This document shows, one piece after another, positions 14,719 to 25,950 of a stretch of 32,005 bases of DNA. Each line of letters begins with the position of its first letter. The stretch's first letter is position 1. The stretch is taken from assembly GCA_025353015.1 (NCBI GenBank), contig JANXRM010000489.1, positions 1 to 32,005 on the forward strand, given 5' to 3'. The notes beneath the pieces were generated by a model that was not told the DNA's origin, did no database searches, and worked only from the letters and a program-made list of their open reading frames with translations. The translations under genes were made by a program, and so were the position numbers. Source of the stretch: Hyphomicrobiales bacterium. GTDB lineage: Bacteria > Pseudomonadota > Alphaproteobacteria > Rhizobiales > Hyphomicrobiaceae.

Positions 14719-15975
14719 ATGCGCCATGGGGAGCGAAGCCGCACGGTTCAGGGCATGGTTGGTGTTGTCGACTTGGGCACGGCGAAAATCTGTTGCCTGA
14801 TCGCGGCTCCCGATGCAGCGGGCGGCCAGACGATGCTCGGGCTTGGGCATCAGCGTTCGAAAGGCATCAAATCCGGCATGGTCGTCGATGCCGACGAGGC
14901 CGAGCAGGCCGTGCGGGCAGCCGTTAGCCAGGCCGAACGGATGGCGGGCGTCACGCTCGATTCTGTCGTTTTGTCGATCGCTTGCGGCCGATTGAAATCG
15001 TTCGGTTTCGTGGCCAGGGCCCTCGTCGAGGGGGGCACGGTCAGAGCAACGGATATCGATCGGGTCATTGCGGGTGGCGAGGCTTACGTCGAGCGCGGCA
15101 ACGGCCGGAGCTTGATCCAGCTCACACGATCCGATTGGCAACTGGATGGGCTCAAAGGCGTGCGTGATCCCCGCGGTCTTGCAGGCCGGGACCTCAGCGT
15201 CGAACTGACGGCGGTGACAGCCGACGAGCCGCCCGTGCGCAATCTGCTGGGTGTGATCGAGCGGTGTCATCTCGCCGTGAATGGCCTGGTTGCCACGCCC
15301 TACGCCAGTGCGATTGCAGTTGCAACGGCGGAAGAACGGCACACCGGTGTCGCCGTCGTCGATATCGGTGCCGGGGTTACATCTGTGGCCGTGTTCGCGG
15401 GCGGGCGCATCGTGCATGCCGACGCTATTCCGGTCGGCGGGCTGCATGTCACCTACGATATCGCACGGGCGCTATCGACACCCGTTGCGGAAGCCGAGCG
15501 AATCAAAACGCTTTATGGCACACTGGTCAAGGCGGCGTCCGACCAGGCCGAGTACTTTTCATTTCCAGGCGTCGGCGACGATGAGCAAGGTGCGTTCCAA
15601 TCGTCGAAGGCACGGCTGCGCGAAATCATTGAGCCGCGCATCCAGCACGTGTTCGGTCTTGTCGAAGAGCGTCTGACCGGAGCGGGTCTTATCGCGTTTG
15701 CATCCGGCAGGGTCATTCTGACGGGGGGCGCCAGCCAGCTTCTCGGGCTTGATCAAGTCTGGATGCGCCGGTTTGGCGGCTCCGCGCGGATCGGCCGGCC
15801 GATGCCGTTAGGGCGGATGCCGTCGAATATGTGCAGTCCAGCGTTTGCGACGGCCATCGGGTTGGTCGTCGGAGAAGTTGCCCAGGGTGCCGTGCAGGGG
15901 GCGATCAGGCGGATGCCGGTCGGCTCCGCCGGTTATCTCGGGCGCATGCGGCAGTGGATCGGCGAAAGTTTCTAG
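14719..15975 (+). CDS. ftsA: Cell division protein FtsA
   Basis: A 418-residue actin-like protein that tethers FtsZ to the membrane and recruits later division proteins. ATP-site motifs are GVVDLGTAKICCLIA (phosphate 1), VVDIGAGVTSVAVF (phosphate 2) and VILTGGASQL (adenosine). The SHS2/1C domain lies at about 90-175. The C-terminus YLGRMRQWIGESF is the expected amphipathic membrane-targeting helix. CAGGAGA lies about seven bases before the ATG. It follows ftsQ by 15 bp and precedes ftsZ by 180 bp, so ftsZ may have its own promoter in that gap. Confidence 0.96.
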   Translation: MRHGERSRTVQGMVGVVDLGTAKICCLIAAPDAAGGQTMLGLGHQRSKGIKSGMVVDADEAEQAVRAAVSQAERMAGVTLDSVVLSIACGRLKSFGFVARALVEGGTVRATDIDRVIAGGEAYVERGNGRSLIQLTRSDWQLDGLKGVRDPRGLAGRDLSVELTAVTADEPPVRNLLGVIERCHLAVNGLVATPYASAIAVATAEERHTGVAVVDIGAGVTSVAVFAGGRIVHADAIPVGGLHVTYDIARALSTPVAEAERIKTLYGTLVKAASDQAEYFSFPGVGDDEQGAFQSSKARLREIIEPRIQHVFGLVEERLTGAGLIAFASGRVILTGGASQLLGLDQVWMRRFGGSARIGRPMPLGRMPSNMCSPAFATAIGLVVGEVAQGAVQGAIRRMPVGSAGYLGRMRQWIGESF

Positions 15976-16155
15976 CATGCGGCGACATGAATGCGATGGG
16001 CAAAATTTGAGGCGCGATAGAGCCTTGCTCGCTGAGCGGTGGGCCACCGCATCGCTGCGCGCAATGCCGTCGCTGGCCGCGCGGTATGGACGTCGAACGG
16101 TTGCCGGACTGGCTAAACGTATGGCTACAAGCTCTCTCTCGGAGGCGAAGTCGCA

Positions 16156-17745
16156 ATGAGCATCAATCTTCAGCCGCCGAAACTGGCCGACTTGAAACCA
16201 CGCATTGTCGTCATTGGCGTCGGTGGCGCCGGCGGCAACGCCGTCAATAATATGATCGCGTCAGGTCTTGCCGGCGTCGAATACATCGTCGCCAACACGG
16301 ACGCACAGGCGCTGGCGCTATCGAATGCAGAACGCCGGATACAACTTGGCGTCAACGTAACCGAAGGCTTGGGCGCAGGGTCCAAGCCCGAGATCGGCGA
16401 GGCAGCCGCCGAAGAGGCGATCGAGGATATTCGCAGCCAGGTCGCCGGCGCCCACATGGTCTTCATCGCAGCCGGTATGGGTGGCGGCACCGGTACGGGT
16501 GCCGCGGCCGTGATTGCGCGCGCTGCCCGCGAGTTGGGCGTGCTGACCGTCGCCATCGTGACGAAGCCCTTTCAGTTCGAGGGCGCGCGGCGCATGCGCA
16601 TCGCCGAGGCCGGCATTGGCGAATTGCGCAAGCATTCCGATACCCTGATCGTCATTCCAAACCAGAATCTCTTCCGTGTCGCCAACGAGAAGACGACGTT
16701 TGCCGAGGCCTTCATTCTCGCCGACCAGGTGCTCTATTCCGGCATTGCGTGTGTCGTCGACCTGATCGTCAAGGAAGGCCTGATCAACCTCGATTTTGCC
16801 GACGTGCGCACCGTGATGAGCGGCATGGGCAGCGCCATGATGGGAACGGGCGAGGCGACGGGGGACCGGCGCGCCATCCGTGCCGCCGAAGAAGCGATCG
16901 CCAATCCGTTGCTCGACGAGATTTCTCTCAAGGGTGCCAAAGGCTTGCTGCTGTCGATTATCGGTGGCCACGACATGACGCTGTTCGAGGTCGACGAGGC
17001 CGCGACCAGGGTGCGCCAGGAGGTCGATGCTGAAGCGAACATCATTGTTGGTGCCACCTTCGACGACAGCATGGGCGATCGCATTCGCGTCGCAATCGTT
17101 GCGTCTGGCCTTGCTTCGGCGCCGGTTGCCAATCTTCAGAACCTGTCGCGGCTGCAGCAAACTGCCAGGTCGGCGCCAATGGCTCCGCCAGCCCTACCGG
17201 CCGGTTCGTCGCCATCCAGTCAGTCGCCTGCGAGCCATGCGATGCATCCTCCTACCGGCTCGATGTCGGCGCCGTCTCAAGGCCCGATGCACGATTTTCA
17301 GACGACCGCCGCGCCGGCACAGAGGCGCCCGGCAGCGCGCGAGGTCTGGCATGGCCCGGGCGATGTCATGATCGAGGAAGGTTTGCCGCCGATTGCGCAA
17401 GGACCAGCGCGTACACAGCCGCCGCCGCTCGAGATGGCGCCGCCGGTGAATACATTCGCCCCCGCTCCCCCCGAAGACTTCCAGCGGCCGCAGCGGCGCA
17501 TGCCTGATGTTGACGATTTTCCGGCCGTTGGGCAGCGGGAATACCGCGCAAAATCAAATCAGTACGGCGTGCCGAGCTTGTCTGCGACCTCACCGCCGCC
17601 GCCGGTGAATTCCGGCCCGAGGATATTTGATGACCGAGCCGAATCGCCTCAGGAGAAACGGCCGGGTGGATTGTTCCAGCGCTTGGTCGGCGTCGGCAGT
17701 GGCCGGAGTGATCAAAGGGATCGTTCCGGTGGCAGCAAAAAGTGA
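16156..17745 (+). CDS. ftsZ: Cell division GTPase FtsZ with long linker and atypical C-terminus
   Basis: A 529-residue FtsZ forming the cytokinetic ring. The GTPase core spans about 1-320: [13 protein letters not shown], the tubulin signature GGGTGTGAA and the T7 loop NLDFADVR with its catalytic acidic residue. A Pro/Ser/Gln-rich linker of roughly 200 residues follows. Alphaproteobacterial FtsZ normally ends in a peptide like DIPAFLRRQ, which binds FtsA and other partners. Here the protein ends [28 protein letters not shown]. The nearest similar stretch is internal, [14 protein letters not shown] at about 450-465. No reading frame after the stop encodes the missing peptide. GGAGG lies 10 bases before the ATG. 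Confidence 0.96.
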   Translation: MSINLQPPKLADLKPRIVVIGVGGAGGNAVNNMIASGLAGVEYIVANTDAQALALSNAERRIQLGVNVTEGLGAGSKPEIGEAAAEEAIEDIRSQVAGAHMVFIAAGMGGGTGTGAAAVIARAARELGVLTVAIVTKPFQFEGARRMRIAEAGIGELRKHSDTLIVIPNQNLFRVANEKTTFAEAFILADQVLYSGIACVVDLIVKEGLINLDFADVRTVMSGMGSAMMGTGEATGDRRAIRAAEEAIANPLLDEISLKGAKGLLLSIIGGHDMTLFEVDEAATRVRQEVDAEANIIVGATFDDSMGDRIRVAIVASGLASAPVANLQNLSRLQQTARSAPMAPPALPAGSSPSSQSPASHAMHPPTGSMSAPSQGPMHDFQTTAAPAQRRPAAREVWHGPGDVMIEEGLPPIAQGPARTQPPPLEMAPPVNTFAPAPPEDFQRPQRRMPDVDDFPAVGQREYRAKSNQYGVPSLSATSPPPPVNSGPRIFDDRAESPQEKRPGGLFQRLVGVGSGRSDQRDRSGGSKK

Positions 17746-18006
17746 CGAACCGGAAATTGGTGTTTTGAATCAATCGCCTCGGCGTTGTGTTCGTGGCTCG
17801 TAACAGTGAGTAAGAAAGCGTGATTTGTGGTTACCGCAGTCATCGCGCTATCGTTAATGTACATCGGCGTTACCGAATCGCTTCGCCTGGACCAAAAAGA
17901 ACCAAGTCAGTGGTCCGCATAACAAAGAAGCGCGGGAATGTCAGGGGGACTCAGGCAATCGATTTGATTCGACCTGGGTCGTTTGGGGATTAGGGACGGC
18001 GCATCA

Positions 18007-18960
18007 ATGTCGAAGCGATTTATCGGCGCTCGCCAGACGACGCTTGCGCGTGAGATTGAGGTCACGGGGACCGGTGTTCATAGTGGAGCACCAGCGTCGG
18101 TGGTCCTTCAGCCAGCTCCCGCGGATACCGGGTTGAAGTTCCTGGTTACGAAACGCGGCAAAGTTGTGGCTCAAATTCCCGCCGACGTTTCGGCGGTGAA
18201 GAACCTGACGCTCTGCACCGTTATCGGTGATGACCGAGGGGTTACAGTCGGTACTGTCGAGCACCTCCTGTCGGCTTTGCGTGGGCTCACCGTCGACAAT
18301 TGCTTCATCGAAATCGATAGCCGCGAAGTCCCGATTATGGATGGCAGCGCATCCGCGTTTGTCCGCGCCATCGACGAAGCAGGCATCCGCGAACTGGCGG
18401 TGCCGCGGAAGTTCATCAAGGTCTTGAAGCCCGTCCGGGTCGAAGACGGTAATGCCTGGGGTGAGTTGCTCCCCCATTCCGGATTTCATCTCGATGTCGA
18501 AATTGATTTTTCAAGCGCCATCATCGGTCGCCAGCGGATGGCAGTAGACCTGAACCCAGGGATCTATCGCAACGAGATTTCCCGCGCCCGAACCTTCGGT
18601 TTTATGCGTGACGTGGAAACGCTTTGGAAATCTGGTCTGGCGCTTGGTGCTTCCCTCGACAATACCGTCGCTATTGGCGATGAGCGAATCATGAACCCTG
18701 AGGGGCTCCGCTACCCACAAGAATTCGTTCGCCACAAAATGCTTGATGCGATTGGTGATTTGGCCTTGGCAGGCGCACCGTTGCTTGGCGCCTACCGTTC
18801 GGTTCGCGGCGGTCATCGCATGAATGCCCGCGTTCTGCAGGCACTTCTCGCCGACAATGAGAATTGGACTTTCGTCGAGGCGCCGAGACAGCGCGACGGC
18901 CTTCCCGTCGAGGTTGCATTCGGCATGCCAACGCTTAGCTACGCATCAGAGCGTCCCTGA
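18007..18960 (+). CDS. lpxC: UDP-3-O-acyl-N-acetylglucosamine deacetylase LpxC
   Basis: A 317-residue LpxC, the committed zinc-dependent step of lipid A synthesis. Visible catalytic and zinc motifs are TVEHLLSAL (catalytic Glu and zinc His), FVRHKMLDAIGDL (zinc His and Asp) and GGHRMNARVLQALL (general acid His). The ATG at 18007 is preferred to the TTG at 17983, with AGGGA about ten bases upstream. It lies 261 bp after ftsZ, enough for a separate promoter. The ftsZ-lpxC adjacency is conserved in many proteobacteria and couples division with envelope growth. Confidence 0.97.
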   Translation: MSKRFIGARQTTLAREIEVTGTGVHSGAPASVVLQPAPADTGLKFLVTKRGKVVAQIPADVSAVKNLTLCTVIGDDRGVTVGTVEHLLSALRGLTVDNCFIEIDSREVPIMDGSASAFVRAIDEAGIRELAVPRKFIKVLKPVRVEDGNAWGELLPHSGFHLDVEIDFSSAIIGRQRMAVDLNPGIYRNEISRARTFGFMRDVETLWKSGLALGASLDNTVAIGDERIMNPEGLRYPQEFVRHKMLDAIGDLALAGAPLLGAYRSVRGGHRMNARVLQALLADNENWTFVEAPRQRDGLPVEVAFGMPTLSYASERP

Positions 18961-19419
18961 CGCCGGTGTGCGATCGAAGTCACGCGTATTCAGGTTCAGG
19001 CTTGCCATAGCAAAGGGCAACACACTTGAAGCAGGTATGTGTGAAAAGTCATTAAGCGCTTTGTGACTGTCGGTGGCAACGACCTACGGTAGCTCAGGGC
19101 AGGTCTGCGGCTTGGCGTTTCAGGACGTATGGCGCTTAAAAAGGCACGGTCTTTTGAGCGATCGCCACGCGAACGTACGGCACAAAACACCGATACGACA
19201 TGATGCACAGCCGTATTGGGAAAAAGCGTTGAAAGAGCGCGCGATCGTGCTACATCTTGTTCGTGCTATGGTTAGGGAATGTCGTCGTTTTTTCGAATTT
19301 GGCGCCTCAGTTGACGAAGGCGGAATTTTCTGGAAAATCGCGACCGGCAATACGAACAACGGACTAGCCGAACAACGGAGAAGCGGCCGGAAGAGCTGGC
19401 TCCAGGCAGGGATAGACGG
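18961..19419. other. Intergenic region between lpxC and bamD
   Basis: A 459-bp gap. The plus-strand ORF 19073..19438 has a GTG start, overlaps the bamD start and has no recognisable motif, so I do not call it. No strong terminator follows lpxC. A candidate promoter is noted separately. A small RNA or long 5' leader cannot be excluded. Confidence 0.5.
19229..19256 (+). promoter_or_regulatory. Candidate promoter upstream of bamD
   Basis: TTGAAA (19229-19234) and TACATC (19251-19256) with a 16-bp spacer lie about 165 bp upstream of bamD. The match is moderate and it is the best pair I could see in the gap. Confidence 0.3.
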
Positions 19420-20403
19420 ATGTCTTTTCGCAAAATGATGCAACGGCACAGGGGCGCAATCGTAGCCACCATGTTGGCGTTTGCGTGCTCTGCTCTGGCT
19501 GGTTGCGCATCTCAGGATGCGGCTCGCGCGCTCAATCCTGACCCGCCGGCCAAGATGTACGCGGACGCGAACTTGCTGCTCCAAAAAGGCCGTTTCGATG
19601 AGGCCGGTAAGAAATTCGAGGATCTCGATCGCGATCACCCCTACGCTGCAGAATCCCGGCGCGGCATGGTGATGGCTGCCTATTCTTACTACAAAGGCGA
19701 GAAATACCCTGAGGCGATTGCTGCGGCTCGCCGCTATACCACGCTTCATCCAGGCACCAAGGATGCAGCGCTCGCCCATCACGTAATCGCCTCGTCCTAT
19801 TTCGCTGAGATCAAGGATCCAGGCCACGACCAGACAGCCGCGCGCCGGGCGTTGACGGAGCTGAAAATCCTGGCGACCCGCTATCCCGAAAGCATCTACG
19901 CCCGGCAGGCGGAAAACCGCATGCGTATCTGCGAGGACAACATCGCAGCGTCGGAAATGACCGTCGGCCGCTATTATCTAAAGACTGGAAATTACGTCGC
20001 GGCGATCAACCGCTTCAAAGTGGTCGTGTCGGATTACCAGACGACGCCCCATGTCGAAGAAGCGTTGATGCGCCTGACAGAAGCCTACGTCTCGCTCGGC
20101 GTCGTCGAGGAAGCGCAAACGGCAGCGGCGGTTCTTGGTCACAACTATCCGTCGTCGAAGTGGTACCAGAGCGCCTACGCAACGCTCCAGGGCCAAGGCT
20201 TGAAACCGGCCGTCAATTCCGGTAGCTGGATCAGCCAGCAGATGAAGAAGCTCATTCCGGGGCCGGCACCGAAGGTTCCAGCGCAGGAGCAGACGCTGCC
20301 GCCGGAAATAGAGAACCCGCCGGCGCGTGTTCCCTCGCCTGATACGCCGACCGCAAGCACCAAGGTACCTGGAAAACAAATGGGCCTGACCACCGTCAAT
20401 TGA
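19420..20403 (+). CDS. bamD: Outer membrane protein assembly factor BamD
   Basis: A 327-residue lipoprotein of the BAM complex, which inserts beta-barrel proteins into the outer membrane. Residues 1-29 are a lipoprotein signal ending in SALAGC, with Cys29 as lipid anchor. TPR helices follow (ADANLLLQKGRFDEAGKKFEDLDRDHPY, YYKGEKYPEAIAAARRYTTLHPG, YYLKTGNYVAAINRFKVVVSDY). The last ~55 residues are a Pro-rich tail (PGPAPKVPAQEQTLPPEIENP), longer than in E. coli BamD (245 residues). AGGG lies about ten bases upstream of the ATG. It is closed by a clear terminator hairpin. Confidence 0.95.
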   Translation: MSFRKMMQRHRGAIVATMLAFACSALAGCASQDAARALNPDPPAKMYADANLLLQKGRFDEAGKKFEDLDRDHPYAAESRRGMVMAAYSYYKGEKYPEAIAAARRYTTLHPGTKDAALAHHVIASSYFAEIKDPGHDQTAARRALTELKILATRYPESIYARQAENRMRICEDNIAASEMTVGRYYLKTGNYVAAINRFKVVVSDYQTTPHVEEALMRLTEAYVSLGVVEEAQTAAAVLGHNYPSSKWYQSAYATLQGQGLKPAVNSGSWISQQMKKLIPGPAPKVPAQEQTLPPEIENPPARVPSPDTPTASTKVPGKQMGLTTVN

Positions 20404-20460
20404 CGCCTGCAGGTTTTCGGTCGCGGCATTCCATGATCGGGGGTGCCTAGTGCCAATCAA

Positions 20461-20495
20461 AAAGAAGCGCCCACGCGGCGCTTCTTTGCGTTTAG
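20461..20495 (+). terminator. Terminator hairpin after bamD
   Basis: AAAGAAGCGCC and GGCGCTTCTTT form a perfect 11-bp stem around a CACGC loop (20461-20487), preceded by CAATCAA and followed by GCGTTTAG. It lies 57 bp after the bamD stop. The A-rich 5' and T-rich 3' stem ends fit an intrinsic terminator, possibly usable from both strands. Confidence 0.7.
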
Positions 20496-20501
20496 ACTTA
20501 G

Positions 20502-22988
<2,487 letters not shown>

Positions 22989-23164
22989 GCAATTCCGATG
23001 ACTTCGCACGGTCACTGGCGCGGATTGAGGCGACAAGTAGGCACTTTTTAAGCTTCTCGCGGCACACTGCGCCGAACCACACATTCGTCGCAAAACGTCA
23101 CTAGGCGAGAATGCGCGGATGATCGTTCTGTCGTGTCAGTCCTGTTGTGTATGAAAGCAGCGTC

Positions 23165-24025
23165 ATGGCTTTGGTGCCGGTCTCGTTCAAGTCGTGCTTG
23201 ATTTCAGCTCTCGCAGCGTTCCCGCTGGTGTCCAGTGTGGTCGGCGGCATGGCCTCCAAGGCGCAGGCGGCGGAACCGTGGCCCGCCGAAGTACAAGCCA
23301 TCTACCGCGTCGAGTTCAACGGCTTCGATGTCGGCAGTTTTGAATTCAATTCAAATGTGGCTGGTCCGAATTACACGCTGACTGGTGACGCCCAGCTTTC
23401 GGCGCTGCTCGGCGCCTTCCGCTGGCAGGCTCGAACGCGCTCGGCCGGTATGATTGCCGCTGATGTGCCGAAGCCAGCCGGCTACACTTTCGATTTCGCC
23501 GGTACCGGCAAAAGCGGCACTGTGAAAATGGGTTTCAACGGCGACGGCATCACGAGCCTCTCGCACGTACCGCCGAGCAGCCCGGCTGCCGGCACGGTTG
23601 CCGTGCGTGACCAGCATCTGAGGGGCGTTCTCGACCCGTTGAGTGCCGTCATGGCGCTCTCGCGCAGTGAGGGTGCCAATCCCTGCGCTCGCCGCCTGTC
23701 GATTTTCGACGGCAAGCAGCGCTTCGATCTGGCGTTGTCTTTCAAGCGCCAGGAACGGATCGCCGAGACGCGGCCAACCGGCCAGCCGAGTGTCGCCTAC
23801 GTCTGCAAGGTTCACTACGTACCGATCGCCGGCCATCGAGCGACCGAAGAGACGCGCGCCATGGCGATGTCAGACAACATCGAGATTTCGCTGCGGCCGG
23901 TCCCGAGCGCCAACCTCTTTATCCCACATGAGATCAACATACCGACCGGCGCCGGGACCGCACGCCTGATCGCCCAATCGGTTCGGATCACCACACGCGG
24001 CGAGCAGATCGCGCTCGGCCATTGA
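23165..24025 (+). CDS. DUF3108 domain exported protein
   Basis: A 286-residue protein with a signal peptide (ends SKAQAA at about residue 36) and a DUF3108-type beta-rich domain: PWPAEVQAIYRVEFNGFDVGSFEF near the start, then QARTRSAGMIAADVPKPAGYTFDF and RDQHLRGVLDPLSAVMAL, the usual family landmark. IFDGKQRFDLALSF and YVCKVHYVPIAGHR follow, and the end is rich in strands (ANLFIPHEINIPTGAGTARLIAQSV). The family is periplasmic and of unknown function. Two cysteines (NPCARR, YVCKV) may form a disulfide. ATG at 23165 is preferred to the GTG at 23147. It lies 176 bp after ligA and is convergent with the dioxygenase gene. Confidence 0.85.
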   Translation: MALVPVSFKSCLISALAAFPLVSSVVGGMASKAQAAEPWPAEVQAIYRVEFNGFDVGSFEFNSNVAGPNYTLTGDAQLSALLGAFRWQARTRSAGMIAADVPKPAGYTFDFAGTGKSGTVKMGFNGDGITSLSHVPPSSPAAGTVAVRDQHLRGVLDPLSAVMALSRSEGANPCARRLSIFDGKQRFDLALSFKRQERIAETRPTGQPSVAYVCKVHYVPIAGHRATEETRAMAMSDNIEISLRPVPSANLFIPHEINIPTGAGTARLIAQSVRITTRGEQIALGH

Positions 24026-24060
24026 GGCCGAACGCGATTGTACCGTTTCGAGACGATTGA

Positions 24061-24903
24061 TTACGCAAGGGCGCAGCCTTCAATCGTAATGCGGTGCATC
24101 AATCGGCGCTCGCCATGGTAGTCGTTGGTGGCATAGTGCCACGTGGCGCGGTTGTCCCAAAACGCCATCGAGCCAACATGCCATTGGAAGCGATATTGAA
24201 ATTCCGGCCGCTTCGCGTGGGCATAGAGCATATCGAGAAACGGTTTGCTCTCGTCCACCGTCCAACCCTCGATTTGTGTCGTGAAACCGGCGTTGACGTA
24301 AAGCGTTTTGCGCCCGGTCTCGGGATGCCGGATGACGACCGGGTGCACGGCGTCCTGTGTCGCCAGCTCCGGGTTGACGATCCGTCCAGCCCGGTCGGCC
24401 GCCGATGGCGACTTGGTGCCGAAAACGTGGCGGCTGGAGTGAACGGCGCGCAATGTTTCGAGCGTTGCCTTCAATCCCGGCGACAGCGCATCGTAGGCAA
24501 GTGCCATGCTTGCAAATAATGTATCGCCGCCGCGTGGTGGCACCTCCCGCGCCAGCAACACTGACCCCAGGGCCGGGATCTGGTCGTAGCTGTGGTCGGT
24601 ATGCCAACCACCGCCAATATTGGTTTTCTGCTCCGGCTCTTTCCGCACTTCCGCGATTTCAGGATAGCCAGGGGCGGCTTTGAAAAACCGATTGACGTTG
24701 ATCGGACCGAAGCGTTCCGCGAAGGCGATGTGCTGTTCCGGCGATAGCTTTTGCTCGCGAATGAAAATTACACCGTGCTCGTTGAGAGCCGCGCGAATTG
24801 CGTCGACTGCGCCAGCGTCGAGCGGCCGGGCGAGATCGACACCTGATATCATGGCACCAACGGCACCCGAGGTCGGTGTTACCTCTATGTGAGAATTGCG
24901 CAT
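24061..24903 (-). CDS. TauD/TfdA family 2-oxoglutarate/Fe(II)-dependent dioxygenase
   Basis: A 280-residue oxygenase with the full iron site H101-x-D103 (GGWHTDHSYD) and H256 (NRATWHYA), plus R267/R271 (GERRLMHRIT) for 2-oxoglutarate. Positions match E. coli TauD (H99, D101, H255, R270) almost residue for residue. It hydroxylates an organic substrate next to a heteroatom, with loss of CO2 from 2-oxoglutarate. The substrate (taurine, alkyl sulfate, phenoxyacetate or other) cannot be read. The start at 24903 is set by GGAGG six bases upstream. It lies 43 bp downstream of the SDR gene and is probably co-transcribed with it. Confidence 0.93.
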   Translation of the reverse strand: MRNSHIEVTPTSGAVGAMISGVDLARPLDAGAVDAIRAALNEHGVIFIREQKLSPEQHIAFAERFGPINVNRFFKAAPGYPEIAEVRKEPEQKTNIGGGWHTDHSYDQIPALGSVLLAREVPPRGGDTLFASMALAYDALSPGLKATLETLRAVHSSRHVFGTKSPSAADRAGRIVNPELATQDAVHPVVIRHPETGRKTLYVNAGFTTQIEGWTVDESKPFLDMLYAHAKRPEFQYRFQWHVGSMAFWDNRATWHYATNDYHGERRLMHRITIEGCALA

Positions 24904-24946
24904 GCGTCGCCTCCGATTGCTGCCGTTCAATGACGAATGTTGTTCG

Positions 24947-25747
24947 CTATTTTTTGCCCATGCTGGTCACCGCGCCGCCGGTTGCCGTGCGGCCGCCATC
25001 GATCACATATTGCGCGCCAGTGATGCCGGATGCGTAGTCGGAGCACAGGAACATCACGGTATTGGCGATCTCGTCGGGCGTGCAGAAGCGGCCGAGCGGG
25101 ATGGCGGCTGCATAACGCTTGGCGACGGCTGCCGCTTCGGCTGGATCGATTTGTGCCGTCACCGAATGGATCATGCGCGTATCGACAGGGCCGGGACACA
25201 CCGCGTTGATGCGGATGCCGTGCGGCGCGACTTCGCCTGACACCGTTTTCGTGATGCCGATCACCGCGTGCTTTGAAGCAACGTAGGGCGCCATGTTCGG
25301 CGAGCCGACCAACCCCGCGATCGACGCCGTATTGACGATAGCGCCGGATTTCTGCCGGATCATATGCGGGATGACGTGCTTCAGCCCGAGGAAAACGCCT
25401 TTGACGTTGACGGCCATGAGCTGGTCGAATTCGGCTTCGTCGTACTCGTGCAGCGGCTTTACTTTGCCTTCGACGCCGGCGTTATTGTAGAAACAATCGA
25501 TGCGCCCAAATTTGTCGATGGCGGCTTTCACGTAGGCGGCGACGTCGGCATTTTTGGTGACATCGGCGGTGACGGCCAGGGCTTTGCCGCCCTTCTGTTC
25601 GATTGCGCCAGCCGCGGCCCTGGCGCCGGCCGCGTCACGATCGACCAGCACGACCGAGGCGCCGTGCGCAGCAAAGCCGAGGGCTGCGGCGCGGCCGATA
25701 CCATTGCCCGCGCCGGTGATGACGGCAACCTTGCCCTTGAAGTCCAT
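24947..25747 (-). CDS. Classical SDR family oxidoreductase
   Basis: A 266-residue NAD(P)-dependent dehydrogenase with all classical motifs: TGAGNGIG (11-18), NNAG, catalytic Ser in NTASIAGL and YVASK. An acidic residue after the second strand (VLVDRD) suggests NAD+ rather than NADP+. AGGAGGAACGCC precedes the ATG at 25747; the longer track ORF runs through a palindromic repeat and is rejected. It is probably co-transcribed with the dioxygenase 43 bp downstream, perhaps oxidising its alcohol product. Substrate unknown. Confidence 0.93.
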   Translation of the reverse strand: MDFKGKVAVITGAGNGIGRAAALGFAAHGASVVLVDRDAAGARAAAGAIEQKGGKALAVTADVTKNADVAAYVKAAIDKFGRIDCFYNNAGVEGKVKPLHEYDEAEFDQLMAVNVKGVFLGLKHVIPHMIRQKSGAIVNTASIAGLVGSPNMAPYVASKHAVIGITKTVSGEVAPHGIRINAVCPGPVDTRMIHSVTAQIDPAEAAAVAKRYAAAIPLGRFCTPDEIANTVMFLCSDYASGITGAQYVIDGGRTATGGAVTSMGKK

Positions 25748-25867
25748 GGCGTTCCTCCTGATTGTTTGTGTGTGTTGCCCCCAGCATGCGACAGGCGGCC
25801 GGGACCGACAAGCAGGAATGGAGTTTAGAGGCGACTCGATTGGATGTGGTGGAAAAGTCACCAAAAC

Positions 25868-25911
25868 TCGTAGGGCGCAATACGCCCAAAGAGGGGTATA
25901 GCGCCCTACGA
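25868..25911. repeat. 44-bp REP-like palindrome
   Basis: TCGTAGGGCGC and GCGCCCTACGA form a perfect 11-bp outer stem. After an A-A mismatch, ATAC/GTAT pair, and after a G-G mismatch CC/GG pair, leaving a 6-base loop. The GTAGGG...CCCTAC ends resemble short palindromic interspersed repeats of alphaproteobacterial genomes. It lies between the CoA-transferase stop and the SDR start. On the minus strand it is followed by GTTTTGG, so it may also terminate the CoA-transferase transcript. Confidence 0.75.
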
Positions 25912-25950
25912 ACTGCGGACTCCGCGCGGCCATGATGCTGACGGGTGAAT

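Noticed and set aside
15976-16155. Small ORFs and a TTGCCG-based promoter between ftsA and ftsZ
   Set aside because: No convincing -10 element; ORF 15845..16159 overlaps ftsA in another frame and has no motif.
19073-19438. 121-residue ORF between lpxC and bamD
   Set aside because: GTG start, no ribosome site or motif, and it overlaps the bamD start; composition gives no support.
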